From: Rhodococcus pseudokoreensis
GTDB taxonomy: Bacteria > Actinomycetota > Actinomycetes > Mycobacteriales > Mycobacteriaceae
DNA length: 64,000 nucleotides
Direction of reading: 5' to 3'
Assembly (NCBI RefSeq): GCF_017068395.1
Contig: NZ_CP070619.1
Span: 6,324,001 to 6,388,000, forward strand
Shown: positions 26,680 through 34,751 of the stretch, one piece after another
Numbering within the stretch: the stretch's first letter is position 1
How the letters are laid out: each line of letters begins with the position of its first letter
Notes under the pieces: generated by a model
What the model was told of the DNA's origin: nothing
The model's database searches: none
What the model saw: the letters and a program-made list of their open reading frames with translations, nothing else
Made by a program: the position numbers and the translations under genes

Positions 26680-26699
26680 TTAAATTAAGCCCAGCCTAA
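26680..26699 (-). promoter_or_regulatory. weak IdeR-like or AT-rich element upstream of fprA
   Basis: On the minus strand the sequence begins TTAGGCTGGGCTTAA and matches the iron-box consensus at about 12 of 19 positions. It is 45-65 bp upstream of the fprA start. It may also simply be the promoter's AT-rich part. Confidence 0.3.
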
Positions 26700-26848
26700 T
26701 CGGGTGGCCGAGGTGCAGCAGACAGGGCAAAGCCCATTCTCGGGACTCACGCCTGTAGAGGGTAGTCGCCTCCGCGTTGGGGGGTCACAAACACGATTTG
26801 TAGGGGCAGCTCTATACACTCGTGGCCAGCCGAGATCGAAGGGAAGTC

Positions 26849-27301
26849 ATGTCCGGTTCGAGCGAATCGCCTCAGCACGACGCGGGAGGCGCGGAAGATC
26901 CGGTGGATCCCCGGCGCATCACGGCGGTGCCGTTCATCGCCGCCGTCACCGTCATCGTCGTCATCCTCGTCGCCATCGTGGTGTCCAGCATGCTGTCGCC
27001 CGCCGACGAGAACGTCACGGAAGCGGATCGCATCAACCGTTCGGTCGCGGACTTCATCCAGGCCCACAACCACGACGACGCCGATCTGCAGAAGACGCTG
27101 GTCTGTCCGTCGTGGTCCGACGACCGGTCGGTGCTGCGGGGCAGGGAAGGCGAGGTCACGCTGCAGGGCGTCGAGTCGTCCGAGGTCAACGGCGACCGCG
27201 CCCGGGCGGAGGTCCGGGTCAGCGCCGACGACGGCAAGGGCGAGACGACCGATACATGGCAATTGACGCGGGACGGCGACACATGGGTCGTCTGCAACTG
27301 A
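26849..27301 (+). CDS. single-pass membrane protein with extracytoplasmic NTF2-like-sized domain
   Basis: A 150-residue protein. Residues 1-35 are polar and cytoplasmic, followed by one transmembrane helix (TAVPFIAAVTVIVVILVAIVVSSML, about 26-50). The ~100-residue outside part starts DRINRSVADFIQAHNHDDADLQKTLVC and ends DTWQLTRDGDTWVVCN, with two cysteines that may pair. This is the layout of mycobacterial Rv0361-like membrane-anchored proteins with a DUF4878/NTF2-like domain; the assignment is by resemblance. A TATACA -10-like element precedes it by about 30 bp, and AAGGGA serves as ribosome site. Confidence 0.75.
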   Translation: MSGSSESPQHDAGGAEDPVDPRRITAVPFIAAVTVIVVILVAIVVSSMLSPADENVTEADRINRSVADFIQAHNHDDADLQKTLVCPSWSDDRSVLRGREGEVTLQGVESSEVNGDRARAEVRVSADDGKGETTDTWQLTRDGDTWVVCN

Positions 27302-27346
27302 CCGTTGCCCGGAAGGGCGCACAGAACAGGGTTGTGAAAAGCTGAC

Positions 27347-27769
27347 ATGGTGAGTTACGCAGGCGACATAACGCCGGAGCATGCCTGGGAGCTGCTCCGC
27401 GACCATCCCGACGCTGTGCTGGTGGACGTGCGGACGGACGCCGAGTGGAAATACGTCGGAGTCCCCGACACGACCTCCCTCGGGCGGAAGACCGTGCTGA
27501 TCGAATGGGTCAGCTACCCGACGGGCAGTCGTAACGACAACTTCGTGGACCAGCTGAAGGAGGCCGGGATCGCGGGCGGCGAGAGTGCCCCGGTGATCTT
27601 CCTGTGTCGCTCCGGCCAGCGGTCCATCGGTGCGGCGGAAGCCGCGACAGCGGCGGGCATCGGCCCGTCGTACAACGTGCTCGACGGTTTCGAAGGCGGC
27701 CTGGACGCCGACGGTCATCGTGGGGCGGTCGGCTGGCGGGCTCTGGGCCTGCCGTGGAGGCAGTGGTGA
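27347..27769 (+). CDS. rhodanese-like sulfurtransferase
   Basis: A 140-residue single rhodanese domain. VLVDVRTDAEWKYVGVPD is the CH2-type start, and the active-site loop CRSGQRS has its persulfide-carrying cysteine at residue 87. Such proteins carry sulfane sulfur. The next gene, metZ, overlaps its stop by 3 nt; the same rhodanese-metZ pair occurs in M. tuberculosis (Rv0390-Rv0391), suggesting sulfur delivery to or from homocysteine synthesis. Confidence 0.92.
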   Translation: MVSYAGDITPEHAWELLRDHPDAVLVDVRTDAEWKYVGVPDTTSLGRKTVLIEWVSYPTGSRNDNFVDQLKEAGIAGGESAPVIFLCRSGQRSIGAAEAATAAGIGPSYNVLDGFEGGLDADGHRGAVGWRALGLPWRQW

Positions 27770-28989
27770 GTGCAATTCCTCAAGGCGGCGCGTTTCAGAA
27801 GGCGCTGCCGGACGACATCGGCCAGGGCACGATCAGCGTGCGCGGAGGAACCCTCCGGTCCGGCTTCGAAGAGACGTCCGAAGCGATCTTCCTGAACTCC
27901 GGTTTCGTGTTCGAGAGCGCCGGAGCGGCCGAGGCGTCGTTCACCGGCGACATCGACCACTTCGTCTACTCCCGCTACGGCAACCCCACCGTGAAGATGT
28001 TCGAGGAGCGGCTGCGCCTGATCGAGGGCGCGGAGGCCTGCTTCGCCACCGCCAGCGGAATGTCCGCGGTGTTCACCGCCCTCGGTGCGCTGCTGAAGGC
28101 GGGCGACCGCCTCGTCGCGGCGCGCAGCCTGTTCGGCTCCTGCTTCGTGGTGTGCAACGAGATCCTGCCCCGCTGGGGTGTGGAGACGGTGTTCGTCGAC
28201 GGTGAAGACCTCGACCAGTGGGAGAAGGCTCTGTCCGAGCCGACCACCGCGGTGTTCTTCGAGACGCCGTCGAACCCCATGCAGACACTCGTGGACGTGC
28301 CCCGGGTGGCGGAACTCGCACACGCCGCCGGCGCCAAGGTCGTGCTCGACAACGTGTTCGCGACCCCGCTGCTGCAGCGCAGCCTGGAACTGGGCGCCGA
28401 CATCGTCGTCTACTCCGGCACCAAGCACATCGACGGTCAGGGCCGCGTGCTCGGCGGGGCGATCCTCGGGCCGAAGGACTACATCGAGGGTCCCGTCCAG
28501 AACCTCATGCGCCACACCGGGCCGGCACTGAGCCCGTTCAACGCGTGGACGCTCCTCAAGGGGCTCGAGACGATGCCGATCCGCGTGCGGCACTCCGTCG
28601 GCTCGGCACTGGAGATCGCCCAGTTCCTCGAGGGGCACTCCGCCGTCGACTGGGTCAAGTACCCGTACCTCGAGTCGCACCCCCAGTACGACCTCGCCAA
28701 GCGGCAGATGAGCGGCGGCGGCACCGTCGTCACCTTCGCGCTGAACGCGTCCGAGAGCGAAGCGAAGAAGCGGGCATTCGAACTCCTCGACGGCCTGCGA
28801 CTGGTCAACATCTCCAACAACCTCGGCGACTCCAAGTCCCTCATCACGCATCCCGCCACCACCACCCACCGGGCGATGGGGCCGGAAGGTCGTGCGGCAG
28901 TGGGCATCACCGACGGCGTCGTCCGGCTGTCCGTCGGACTCGAAGACACCGCCGACCTCCTCACTGACCTGGAGCAGGCACTGGGTTAG
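27766..28989 (+). CDS. metZ: O-succinylhomoserine sulfhydrylase
   Basis: A 407-residue PLP enzyme of the Cys/Met metabolism family. MetZ makes homocysteine from O-succinylhomoserine and sulfide. It has FVYSRYGNPTVKMFEERL, the PLP-phosphate loop TASGMSAVFTAL, DNVFATP, and the PLP lysine in VYSGTKHIDGQGRVLGG. The -HIDGQGRVLGG form (rather than -YLGGHSD) is typical of MetZ. GTG 27766 overlaps the rhodanese TGA (GTGA) with GGAGG upstream; GTG 27763 is an alternative. Length is normal. Confidence 0.94.
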   Translation: MSAIPQGGAFQKALPDDIGQGTISVRGGTLRSGFEETSEAIFLNSGFVFESAGAAEASFTGDIDHFVYSRYGNPTVKMFEERLRLIEGAEACFATASGMSAVFTALGALLKAGDRLVAARSLFGSCFVVCNEILPRWGVETVFVDGEDLDQWEKALSEPTTAVFFETPSNPMQTLVDVPRVAELAHAAGAKVVLDNVFATPLLQRSLELGADIVVYSGTKHIDGQGRVLGGAILGPKDYIEGPVQNLMRHTGPALSPFNAWTLLKGLETMPIRVRHSVGSALEIAQFLEGHSAVDWVKYPYLESHPQYDLAKRQMSGGGTVVTFALNASESEAKKRAFELLDGLRLVNISNNLGDSKSLITHPATTTHRAMGPEGRAAVGITDGVVRLSVGLEDTADLLTDLEQALG

Positions 28990-29002
28990 GCGCTTCGCGC
29001 CC

Positions 29003-29042
29003 GTGCGCCTTTCTGGTTGTTCCCGCAACCACAAAGGCGCAC
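29003..29042. repeat. dispersed palindrome, family A copy 2
   Basis: Arms GTGCGCCTTTCTGGTTG and CAACCACAAAGGCGCAC (17 bp, one mismatch) around a 6-nt loop. Its arms match the palindrome at 20017-20056. Here it lies between the convergent metZ and WXG100-like genes, so it could act as a terminator in this location. Confidence 0.75.
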
Positions 29043-29055
29043 GAGCCCGGAGGGC

Positions 29056-29376
29056 CTAGAGGTCGAGGCTCGTGGTCTGCGCGACCGCGTGAAGGCGCTC
29101 GACGGTAGTCGCATCCTGGGTTTCGTACCGGCGTGCGCACTCGACGAGTGTCGCCGACATCTCGGCCAGGGTGCGCTGCAACGACTCCCGCCTGCCGTCC
29201 AGATAGGATGTGAACCGGTCGAACCCGGCGCCGGCCGCCTCCGGCCACGCCGCCCTCGAATCGGCGACGGCCGCGTCGATGGGGTTCAGCCGTGAGAGTG
29301 CATCGTCGAACAGGGCGTCGAGCTGACCGGCCGCCGCCTGTAGGGCACCGGTGTCGACGTGGGTGGAACCGCTCAT
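29056..29376 (-). CDS. WXG100/EspC-like small helical protein
   Basis: A 106-residue all-helical protein with the size and pattern of ESX/type VII secretion substrates. A helix-turn-helix hinge contains W44 in RAAWPEAAGAGF, where the usual W-x-G has become W-P-E. There is no signal peptide. The C-terminal half lacks an obvious YxxxD/E motif except YETQD near residue 88. It diverges from the DUF1023 hydrolase, a common genomic partner of such proteins. No ESX core genes are in this window. Confidence 0.75.
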   Translation of the reverse strand: MSGSTHVDTGALQAAAGQLDALFDDALSRLNPIDAAVADSRAAWPEAAGAGFDRFTSYLDGRRESLQRTLAEMSATLVECARRYETQDATTVERLHAVAQTTSLDL

Positions 29377-29469
29377 TTTCGATCCTTCGTGTCGGTCGAG
29401 ACGAGATCGGACTCCCGCGGACGCGATCGATCCGCTAGGGTACGGGCATTATGCATCCTGGGGGGGATC

Positions 29470-31128
29470 GTGAATCTGAGGGACATAGCCCAGTGGGACG
29501 TCCGCGCGCTGCAGGCCGTGCAACGGTCGCTGTCCGAGCGGGCGGCGACCATCGCGTTCGTGAAGGACGGTCTCGCGGACATCGGCCGGTTACCGACATG
29601 GCAGGACGACGCCGCGGACGCCGCACGTCGGCGGTTCCGGACCGCCGCCGATGATCTGAGCAGTGAGGCGGCTGCGGTCGCCGTCGTCGAATCGTTGGCC
29701 CGCGAGTTGTTCGACGCGGTCACGCACCTGCAGACCGAACTCGACGGCGTCCGGGACACTGCTGTCGCCCACGGTATGGCCCTGTCGGACAACGGTGACG
29801 TTGCGGACGCGGTCGACATCCCGGACGCGGTTTCGCGCGAGGAACTTCGCGCAGAACTGCGTGCCGCGGCCCGGGCGTTGATCCTGCAGGCGGAAGACCT
29901 CGTCGCGGACGCGGCGGCCGTCCTGACCCGGGCCGCGGACGGCGCTGCCGGACCCGGTGAGGTGGGTCGCGCACTGTCCGCCCCGGCCCCACCACCGGAT
30001 GGTTCCCCGCTCGCCAACCGCGAGTACTGGGACGCCCTGCCCGCAGCCCAGCGGCGGGAGGTGATCGAGCGGCATCCCGACTGGGTGTGCAATCGCGACG
30101 GCATTCCGTCCGCGGTGCGGCACGAGGCGAACGTGAGCCGATTCGCCGACGAGCGGTCGCGGTGGGAGCTGGAACGGGACCGTCTCCGGGAGAGGCTGGA
30201 CCACAACGTGTTCGGCGGCGTCTTCACCGACGACGATGCGCGGCTGTGGTACGCCGAGCAGAAGCTGCGCGACCTCGACGACCTCGAGTCGCTCGTCCGC
30301 GACCATCCGGACGGCAGGCTGATGCTGCTGGACCTGCGGTCGGGTGAACGGACGATGGCCGCGTTCGCGCTCGGCGACCCGGACACCGCCGATCACATCT
30401 CCGTCACCACCCCGGGTATCGACACCACTGTCGGCTCCCTCGCCGGAATGACCGACGAGGCGTCGGCGCTGAAGGCGGAAATCGAACGGCAGCTGGACCT
30501 TTCCGGCCGAACCGACGAGACGGTGTCGACGATCGCGTGGCTCGGGTATCAGCCGCCGACCACCACCGGTCCGGGCAATTACGACGTCCCGTTCCTCGAC
30601 CAGAACGTCGGGCGCGGATGGCTCCTCGACGCGTGGCAGTCCGACCGCGCGACCGCGGGAGCCCCGAAGCTTGCCTCGTTCTACGAGGGCCTCGACGTCG
30701 CCTCGCAGACGCCGGATCCGCACATCACCGCCCTCGGGCATTCGTATGGTTCGTACACCCAGGGCCTGGCCCTGCAGGACGCGGGACCGCGGCAGCCTGT
30801 GGACGACGCCGTGTTCTACGGTTCGCCCGGCTTCGATGCGAACGACGAATCGGACCTCGGACTGGCACCCGGCCACGGATTCGTGATGCGCGCGCACGAC
30901 GACCCGATCACCCTGGCGGACGGGTTCGGCCGGCTCGGACCGGATCCGGTGCAGACCGACCTCGAGCAACTGTCGGTGCGTGAGGCGACGACCCCCGACG
31001 GCGTCCGGCGGGAAGATGCCAACGGGCACAGCGAGTATCCACGGCCGAGCAGCAACGGTGAACTACGGGCGTCCGGCTACAACATGGCCGTGATCGCGGC
31101 GGGTCTGCCGGAGCTGGCGCTCCGGTGA
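29470..31128 (+). CDS. DUF1023 alpha/beta-hydrolase with N-terminal WXG-like helical domain
   Basis: A 552-residue protein. The first ~100 residues are a coiled, WXG100-like helical hairpin (ALQAVQRSLSERAATIAFVKDG...LPTWQDDAADAARRRF). The C-terminal ~300 residues are a DUF1023 hydrolase: GHSYGSYTQGLAL gives the nucleophile serine at residue 425, with a catalytic Asp/His expected in RAHDDPITLAD and NGHSEY. Proteins of this type are common actinobacterial partners of type VII secretion or surface enzymes. It starts with GTG and overlaps the LppA-like gene by 4 nt (GTGA). Confidence 0.85.
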   Translation: MNLRDIAQWDVRALQAVQRSLSERAATIAFVKDGLADIGRLPTWQDDAADAARRRFRTAADDLSSEAAAVAVVESLARELFDAVTHLQTELDGVRDTAVAHGMALSDNGDVADAVDIPDAVSREELRAELRAAARALILQAEDLVADAAAVLTRAADGAAGPGEVGRALSAPAPPPDGSPLANREYWDALPAAQRREVIERHPDWVCNRDGIPSAVRHEANVSRFADERSRWELERDRLRERLDHNVFGGVFTDDDARLWYAEQKLRDLDDLESLVRDHPDGRLMLLDLRSGERTMAAFALGDPDTADHISVTTPGIDTTVGSLAGMTDEASALKAEIERQLDLSGRTDETVSTIAWLGYQPPTTTGPGNYDVPFLDQNVGRGWLLDAWQSDRATAGAPKLASFYEGLDVASQTPDPHITALGHSYGSYTQGLALQDAGPRQPVDDAVFYGSPGFDANDESDLGLAPGHGFVMRAHDDPITLADGFGRLGPDPVQTDLEQLSVREATTPDGVRREDANGHSEYPRPSSNGELRASGYNMAVIAAGLPELALR

Positions 31129-31658
31129 CGATCCGGTGGGTGACGAGAACGTTCGCCGTGATCGGCGCGGCGATCCTGACGAGCGGATGTGGTGGCGTGA
31201 CGGACAACCCGTACAACTTCGGCGACGAGGAGATCGCGGCGGCGGCCGAGAGCCTGACCGGCAGGCCGACGCTCGCCGTCACCGAGAGACAGGTCACCGA
31301 TGCGTTGGTGCGGATCAGCGAAGCCGTCGGCGCGATCGCTCCGGACGTCCGGTGGCGTTGGCATCGTGAACGCAGCCAGGGCGGCGGATGCCCCGGACCG
31401 TATGCGTACACGGAAGGGCAGTCCGTCACCACGCGAGTGCTACTGTCCGACAATCCGATCCGCGACGCCGACTGGCCGGCAGTGCTGGCGGCGGCCCGCG
31501 CGGTCGCCACCGACGCCGGGATGGATCGCCTCGACGTCCACGTCGACGAGCCCGGACGTCACGATGTGACGTTCGCCGGCGAAGACGGAAACCGGATCAC
31601 GTTCGGGACGTACAAGGCAGCCGCTCTCAGGGGCATCACCGGCTGTCGCCACCCGTGA
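31125..31658 (+). CDS. LppA-like lipoprotein
   Basis: A 177-residue exported lipoprotein with signal and lipobox ILTSGC (Cys at about residue 22). The mature region has the LppA-family layout recalled from mycobacterial LppA/LppB: a helical start, then SDNPIRDADWPAVLAAARAVATDAGM and a closing GNRITFGTYKAAALRGITGC. The GTG start is coupled to the upstream hydrolase stop. Its own stop codon lies in a long hairpin shared with the convergent sipW-fusion gene. Confidence 0.8.
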   Translation: MTIRWVTRTFAVIGAAILTSGCGGVTDNPYNFGDEEIAAAAESLTGRPTLAVTERQVTDALVRISEAVGAIAPDVRWRWHRERSQGGGCPGPYAYTEGQSVTTRVLLSDNPIRDADWPAVLAAARAVATDAGMDRLDVHVDEPGRHDVTFAGEDGNRITFGTYKAAALRGITGCRHP

Positions 31659-31699
31659 GTACTTGTTAACGTCCGGCGGTTAATAAGTACTCACGGGTG
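31650..31699. terminator. long bidirectional hairpin containing both stop codons
   Basis: CACCCGTGAGTACTT and AAGTACTCACGGGTG form a perfect 15-bp stem, extended by further pairs (TTAAC/GGTTAA) around a GC-rich loop. The lppA-like stop (31656-31658) and the sipW-fusion stop (31666-31668) are both within it. It is well placed to stop transcripts from both directions. Confidence 0.85.
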
Positions 31700-33588
31700 C
31701 CGGAGGCATCGACGATCCACAGCTCATCGGTTCCCTCCCGCCATTGCAGGGTGTCGTCCGCACCGACCGTGGTCCGTGCGACCTCGGCGCCGGAAGAATC
31801 CGTCACGACCGCCATTGGTCCCGCCGCGGTCTGCACCACCTGCGCCGAATACGTCCCCGAAAACACCGCCGGCGTCACCGCCTCTTCCGCCGGTTCCGGT
31901 TCCGGCTCCGGGGCAGGGGTCGTGGTCGTGGTTGTCGGTTCGGGAGCCGACTCGGTGGTGGTGACGTCGGTGGTAGTGACGTCCGTTGTCGTGACCGCCG
32001 CGGTGGTGGTCGTCACCGGTGCCGAGGCGCTGGTCACCGTCGTCGTCGGCGCCACGCTGCTCGTCGTCGGCGCCACGCTGCTCGTCGTCGATGCCACGCT
32101 GCTCGTCGGTGCCGCACTGCTAGTCGGCGCCGCCGCCCGTGCGGCGACCTGCTGGATCGGTGCACCGCAGCTGACGCCGCTCAGTCCGCTGAGGATGCCG
32201 ACGGTGAGTCCGTACGACACATAGTTCGTGGACACGGCCGAGCCGTTCACCGTGTAGATCTGGGCGACGAGGTTGGCGCCGCCCAGCTGGCTGAGGTCGA
32301 GCAGTCCGTACGACACGGTTGCGGTTCCGCCGGTGACGTTCTGCCTGTTGGTCACCGCCATGGTGCCGGCGTCCCGGACGATGACGCGGTAGGTGTAGGG
32401 CGCGACCGCCGTCCAGCTCAGTTTGGCCGAGTTCGCGATGATGTTGAGGATGCCCTGCGTCTCGCAGCTCAACCCCGACGGCGCCGGCAGCGACGGATCG
32501 GGATAGGTGTCCTGTGTTCCGTTGCAGGCGAGGGCTTTCGTAGATGCGGCCTGGTTGAGGGTGAAGCCTCGCCACGTGGAGGACACGGCGCCGCTGGACG
32601 GCAGCAGTGTGTGCACCCCGGCGACGTACTGCATCGCCGAGGTGAACGTGGCGAGGGCGGACCCGTCCACGGTGACCGACACCGTGTCCCCGGCGCTGGG
32701 GGAGGCGGGAACGACGGTCCACGAGGATCGCTCCACTCCGCTGCCGTCGCGCAGGATCACCTTGTACTGGTACGGCGCGCCCAGATGCTTCCACGCGAGG
32801 GTGGCGCGTGCCGGTGCCGGGGTCGGGACGTTGGTGCAGGTGACGTACGAGCTTCCGCTGACCACCTGGTTGATGCGGGGCACGAACTCCGCCCGCGAGG
32901 TGAACGGGCCGCTCGTCGCCGTGGCGGAGTCGGTGTAGGTGGCGCCGGTCCCGGGAACCAGGAGGAGCCCGAGGACCGTGAAGAGAGCCAGCCCGGTGAT
33001 CCACGAGGTGGTGGATCGCCGGAGGACGGGGCGCCGCGCGTGCTGGACGGCGTGTTTCGGCGCCTCGCCAGCTCCGGTCCGCGGACCGCAGGTGCCACCG
33101 CCGGGCCGGATCGCGGTGACGACGAGAACGCCCGCGAGGAGGACGCCGAGCAGCACCGCGGCCGGCGTGGACAGCCACGCCGCGACGTAGCCGAGCCCGT
33201 CGACGTGTGCGAACACCCGTTCCGCCGACGTGACGGAATACGGCGCCGCGTCGGGTTGCTCGTTGGCGTCGCCCTGCATCCGCAGGACCGCGGTGTCGCC
33301 CACGACCGAGTCGATGCCGACGACACGGTGCGTGATTCGACTGCCCTGCCCGTCGGGCACGCTGATCACGTCGCCGACTCCGATAGCGGTGGCGGGCACC
33401 GAATCGGCGAGGGCGAGGGCGCCGGAACCGATGGTCGGCTCCATCGAGCCGGAACGGAAGATCAGCGGCGTTACGCCGAAGAACAGCGAGGCCGCGGTCG
33501 CCAAAATGCAGACGAGTCCGGCGACGGCACCGACTGTCAACGCGCACTCCCGGATCAGATGTCCGGGCGTGCGCCGGGGGGTGGTCAT
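31666..33588 (-). CDS. SipW-type signal peptidase fused to a TasA-like, Thr/Pro-rich surface region
   Basis: A 640-residue membrane/surface protein. Residues 13-43 form a membrane helix. The S26 peptidase box SGSMEPT gives nucleophile Ser48, and SRITHRVV gives His87 in place of the lysine of ordinary bacterial enzymes (the ER/SipW type); GDANEQPD (106-113) is the conserved following box. A second helix covers about 134-160. After a basic linker a third hydrophobic segment (195-212) leads into GATYTDSATATSG, which copies the alternate signal-peptide end of the neighbouring substrates. The rest is beta-rich, then a TTT/Pro/Glu tract near 540-590 and a terminal domain. Last gene of the operon. 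Confidence 0.85.
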   Translation of the reverse strand: MTTPRRTPGHLIRECALTVGAVAGLVCILATAASLFFGVTPLIFRSGSMEPTIGSGALALADSVPATAIGVGDVISVPDGQGSRITHRVVGIDSVVGDTAVLRMQGDANEQPDAAPYSVTSAERVFAHVDGLGYVAAWLSTPAAVLLGVLLAGVLVVTAIRPGGGTCGPRTGAGEAPKHAVQHARRPVLRRSTTSWITGLALFTVLGLLLVPGTGATYTDSATATSGPFTSRAEFVPRINQVVSGSSYVTCTNVPTPAPARATLAWKHLGAPYQYKVILRDGSGVERSSWTVVPASPSAGDTVSVTVDGSALATFTSAMQYVAGVHTLLPSSGAVSSTWRGFTLNQAASTKALACNGTQDTYPDPSLPAPSGLSCETQGILNIIANSAKLSWTAVAPYTYRVIVRDAGTMAVTNRQNVTGGTATVSYGLLDLSQLGGANLVAQIYTVNGSAVSTNYVSYGLTVGILSGLSGVSCGAPIQQVAARAAAPTSSAAPTSSVASTTSSVAPTTSSVAPTTTVTSASAPVTTTTAAVTTTDVTTTDVTTTESAPEPTTTTTTPAPEPEPEPAEEAVTPAVFSGTYSAQVVQTAAGPMAVVTDSSGAEVARTTVGADDTLQWREGTDELWIVDASGTREYLLTAGR

Positions 33589-33595
33589 GGTCGGC

Positions 33596-34189
33596 TCACC
33601 CCGCCGTCGCGGAGAACGTGAAGGTGGCGGAACCGACGCTCTGGCTCTGCACCGCAACGGGCGCGGTGGGCGCGAGCGCGGCGACGAAGCACAGGTTCTG
33701 GGCGCCGTTGAGCCCAGCGACCGTCTGCGGTGCGGTGATCACGGGGGCGGGGCCGCCGGCCGCCAGCGCCGACTGTCCGAGGAGTGCACCACCCGAACAA
33801 GTTCCGGTCCGCATGCCGTTGCCGGTGGCGTTGCCTGCCGATCCGCCGTTGTAGACGGACACCGTCAGCTGGGACGCCAGCGCCGGGCTGCCCGCCGGGG
33901 TGGTGGCCGACATCGTGTACTTCAACGCGGCGGTTCCCACGTTGTTGACGACGAGCGGCTGAGCGACGCTCTCCCCGGGCAGCATGTTCGCGAGAGCGAG
34001 GGTACCGAACGTGTAGGAGTCGACGGCGTTGGCCCGGATGTCGATCGTCCCGGTGGTGAACGTGCCCGACGTCGCGGTCGCGTCGTCGCTCCACACCGCC
34101 AGGGTGCCCACAGCGCCGAGCCCCAGCAGGATGCCGAGCGAGAGAACCGCCCGCACGCGGACGCTGACGGACGGGAGACTATGCGTCAT
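33596..34189 (-). CDS. TasA/CalY-like secreted protein with alternate (SipW-type) signal peptide, 3
   Basis: A 197-residue exported protein. Residues 12-32 are a hydrophobic signal ending LAVWSDDATATSGTFTTGTIDI; the W/Y-x-D and SGT(F/L)xxGT pattern right after the core marks SipW-processed TasA/camelysin proteins. The mature part is a beta-sandwich-like domain (LPGESVAQPLVVNNVGTAALKYTMSATT is the usual second block) with two cysteines. It overlaps the sipW gene by 11 nt and lies 7 nt before the fused peptidase gene. A fibre or biofilm-matrix subunit is the likely role by analogy. Confidence 0.82.
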   Translation of the reverse strand: MTHSLPSVSVRVRAVLSLGILLGLGAVGTLAVWSDDATATSGTFTTGTIDIRANAVDSYTFGTLALANMLPGESVAQPLVVNNVGTAALKYTMSATTPAGSPALASQLTVSVYNGGSAGNATGNGMRTGTCSGGALLGQSALAAGGPAPVITAPQTVAGLNGAQNLCFVAALAPTAPVAVQSQSVGSATFTFSATAG

Positions 34190-34751
34190 CGCGGACTTTC
34201 TCCCGGCGACCGTCGCGGACCCCGCTGAGGAACATGTAGGCGGCGTAGCCGAACAACCCGGTCACCACGGCGCCCAGGATCCAGGTGCGCTGCTGACCGG
34301 TGAGCCAGCTGTTGACGTGCCCGAGGTAGGGGACGGAGTACCACACCCGTCCTCGGATCTGTTCGCCCCGAACGGGTTTCTCGTCCGGCGTGCGGTTGGC
34401 GTCGCCCTGCGTGAGGAAGGTGCGCTCGCCGATCGTGTTCTGCTCGACCGCGACGATGCGGTGCGTGACGACGGCGGGCCGTCCGGACTCGATCTGGTAG
34501 GTGATCGCCGTTCCGACCCCGAGTGTGCCGGGGTCGGCAGGTGTGACGACCAGCAGTGTCCCCGGCGGATACGTGGGGGTCATGGAGCCGGTCAGCACCG
34601 TGAATCGCTGAGCGCCCGCGACCATCGGGATCAGGATCGTCACGACGAGGATCGCGCACATCGTGAGCAGGAGAACCCAGCTCGCGATGGTGCGCACCCA
34701 CCAGAGGGGTCCGGTGTGGTCGGTGCCGGGAGGAGTGGTCGTGGTGTCCAT
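34179..34751 (-). CDS. sipW: SipW-type signal peptidase I
   Basis: A 190-residue membrane serine peptidase. A helix spans about residues 22-47, the catalytic box TGSMTPT has Ser56, and VVTHRIV has His97 instead of the Lys of Sec-type LepB. The GDANRTPD box is at 116-123, and a C-terminal helix covers 152-175. In Bacillus, SipW releases TasA and TapA from their signal peptides. The gene sits between substrate genes: its ATG overlaps the upstream stop (TGATG) and its end overlaps the next substrate start. Confidence 0.9.
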   Translation of the reverse strand: MDTTTTPPGTDHTGPLWWVRTIASWVLLLTMCAILVVTILIPMVAGAQRFTVLTGSMTPTYPPGTLLVVTPADPGTLGVGTAITYQIESGRPAVVTHRIVAVEQNTIGERTFLTQGDANRTPDEKPVRGEQIRGRVWYSVPYLGHVNSWLTGQQRTWILGAVVTGLFGYAAYMFLSGVRDGRREKVRDDA

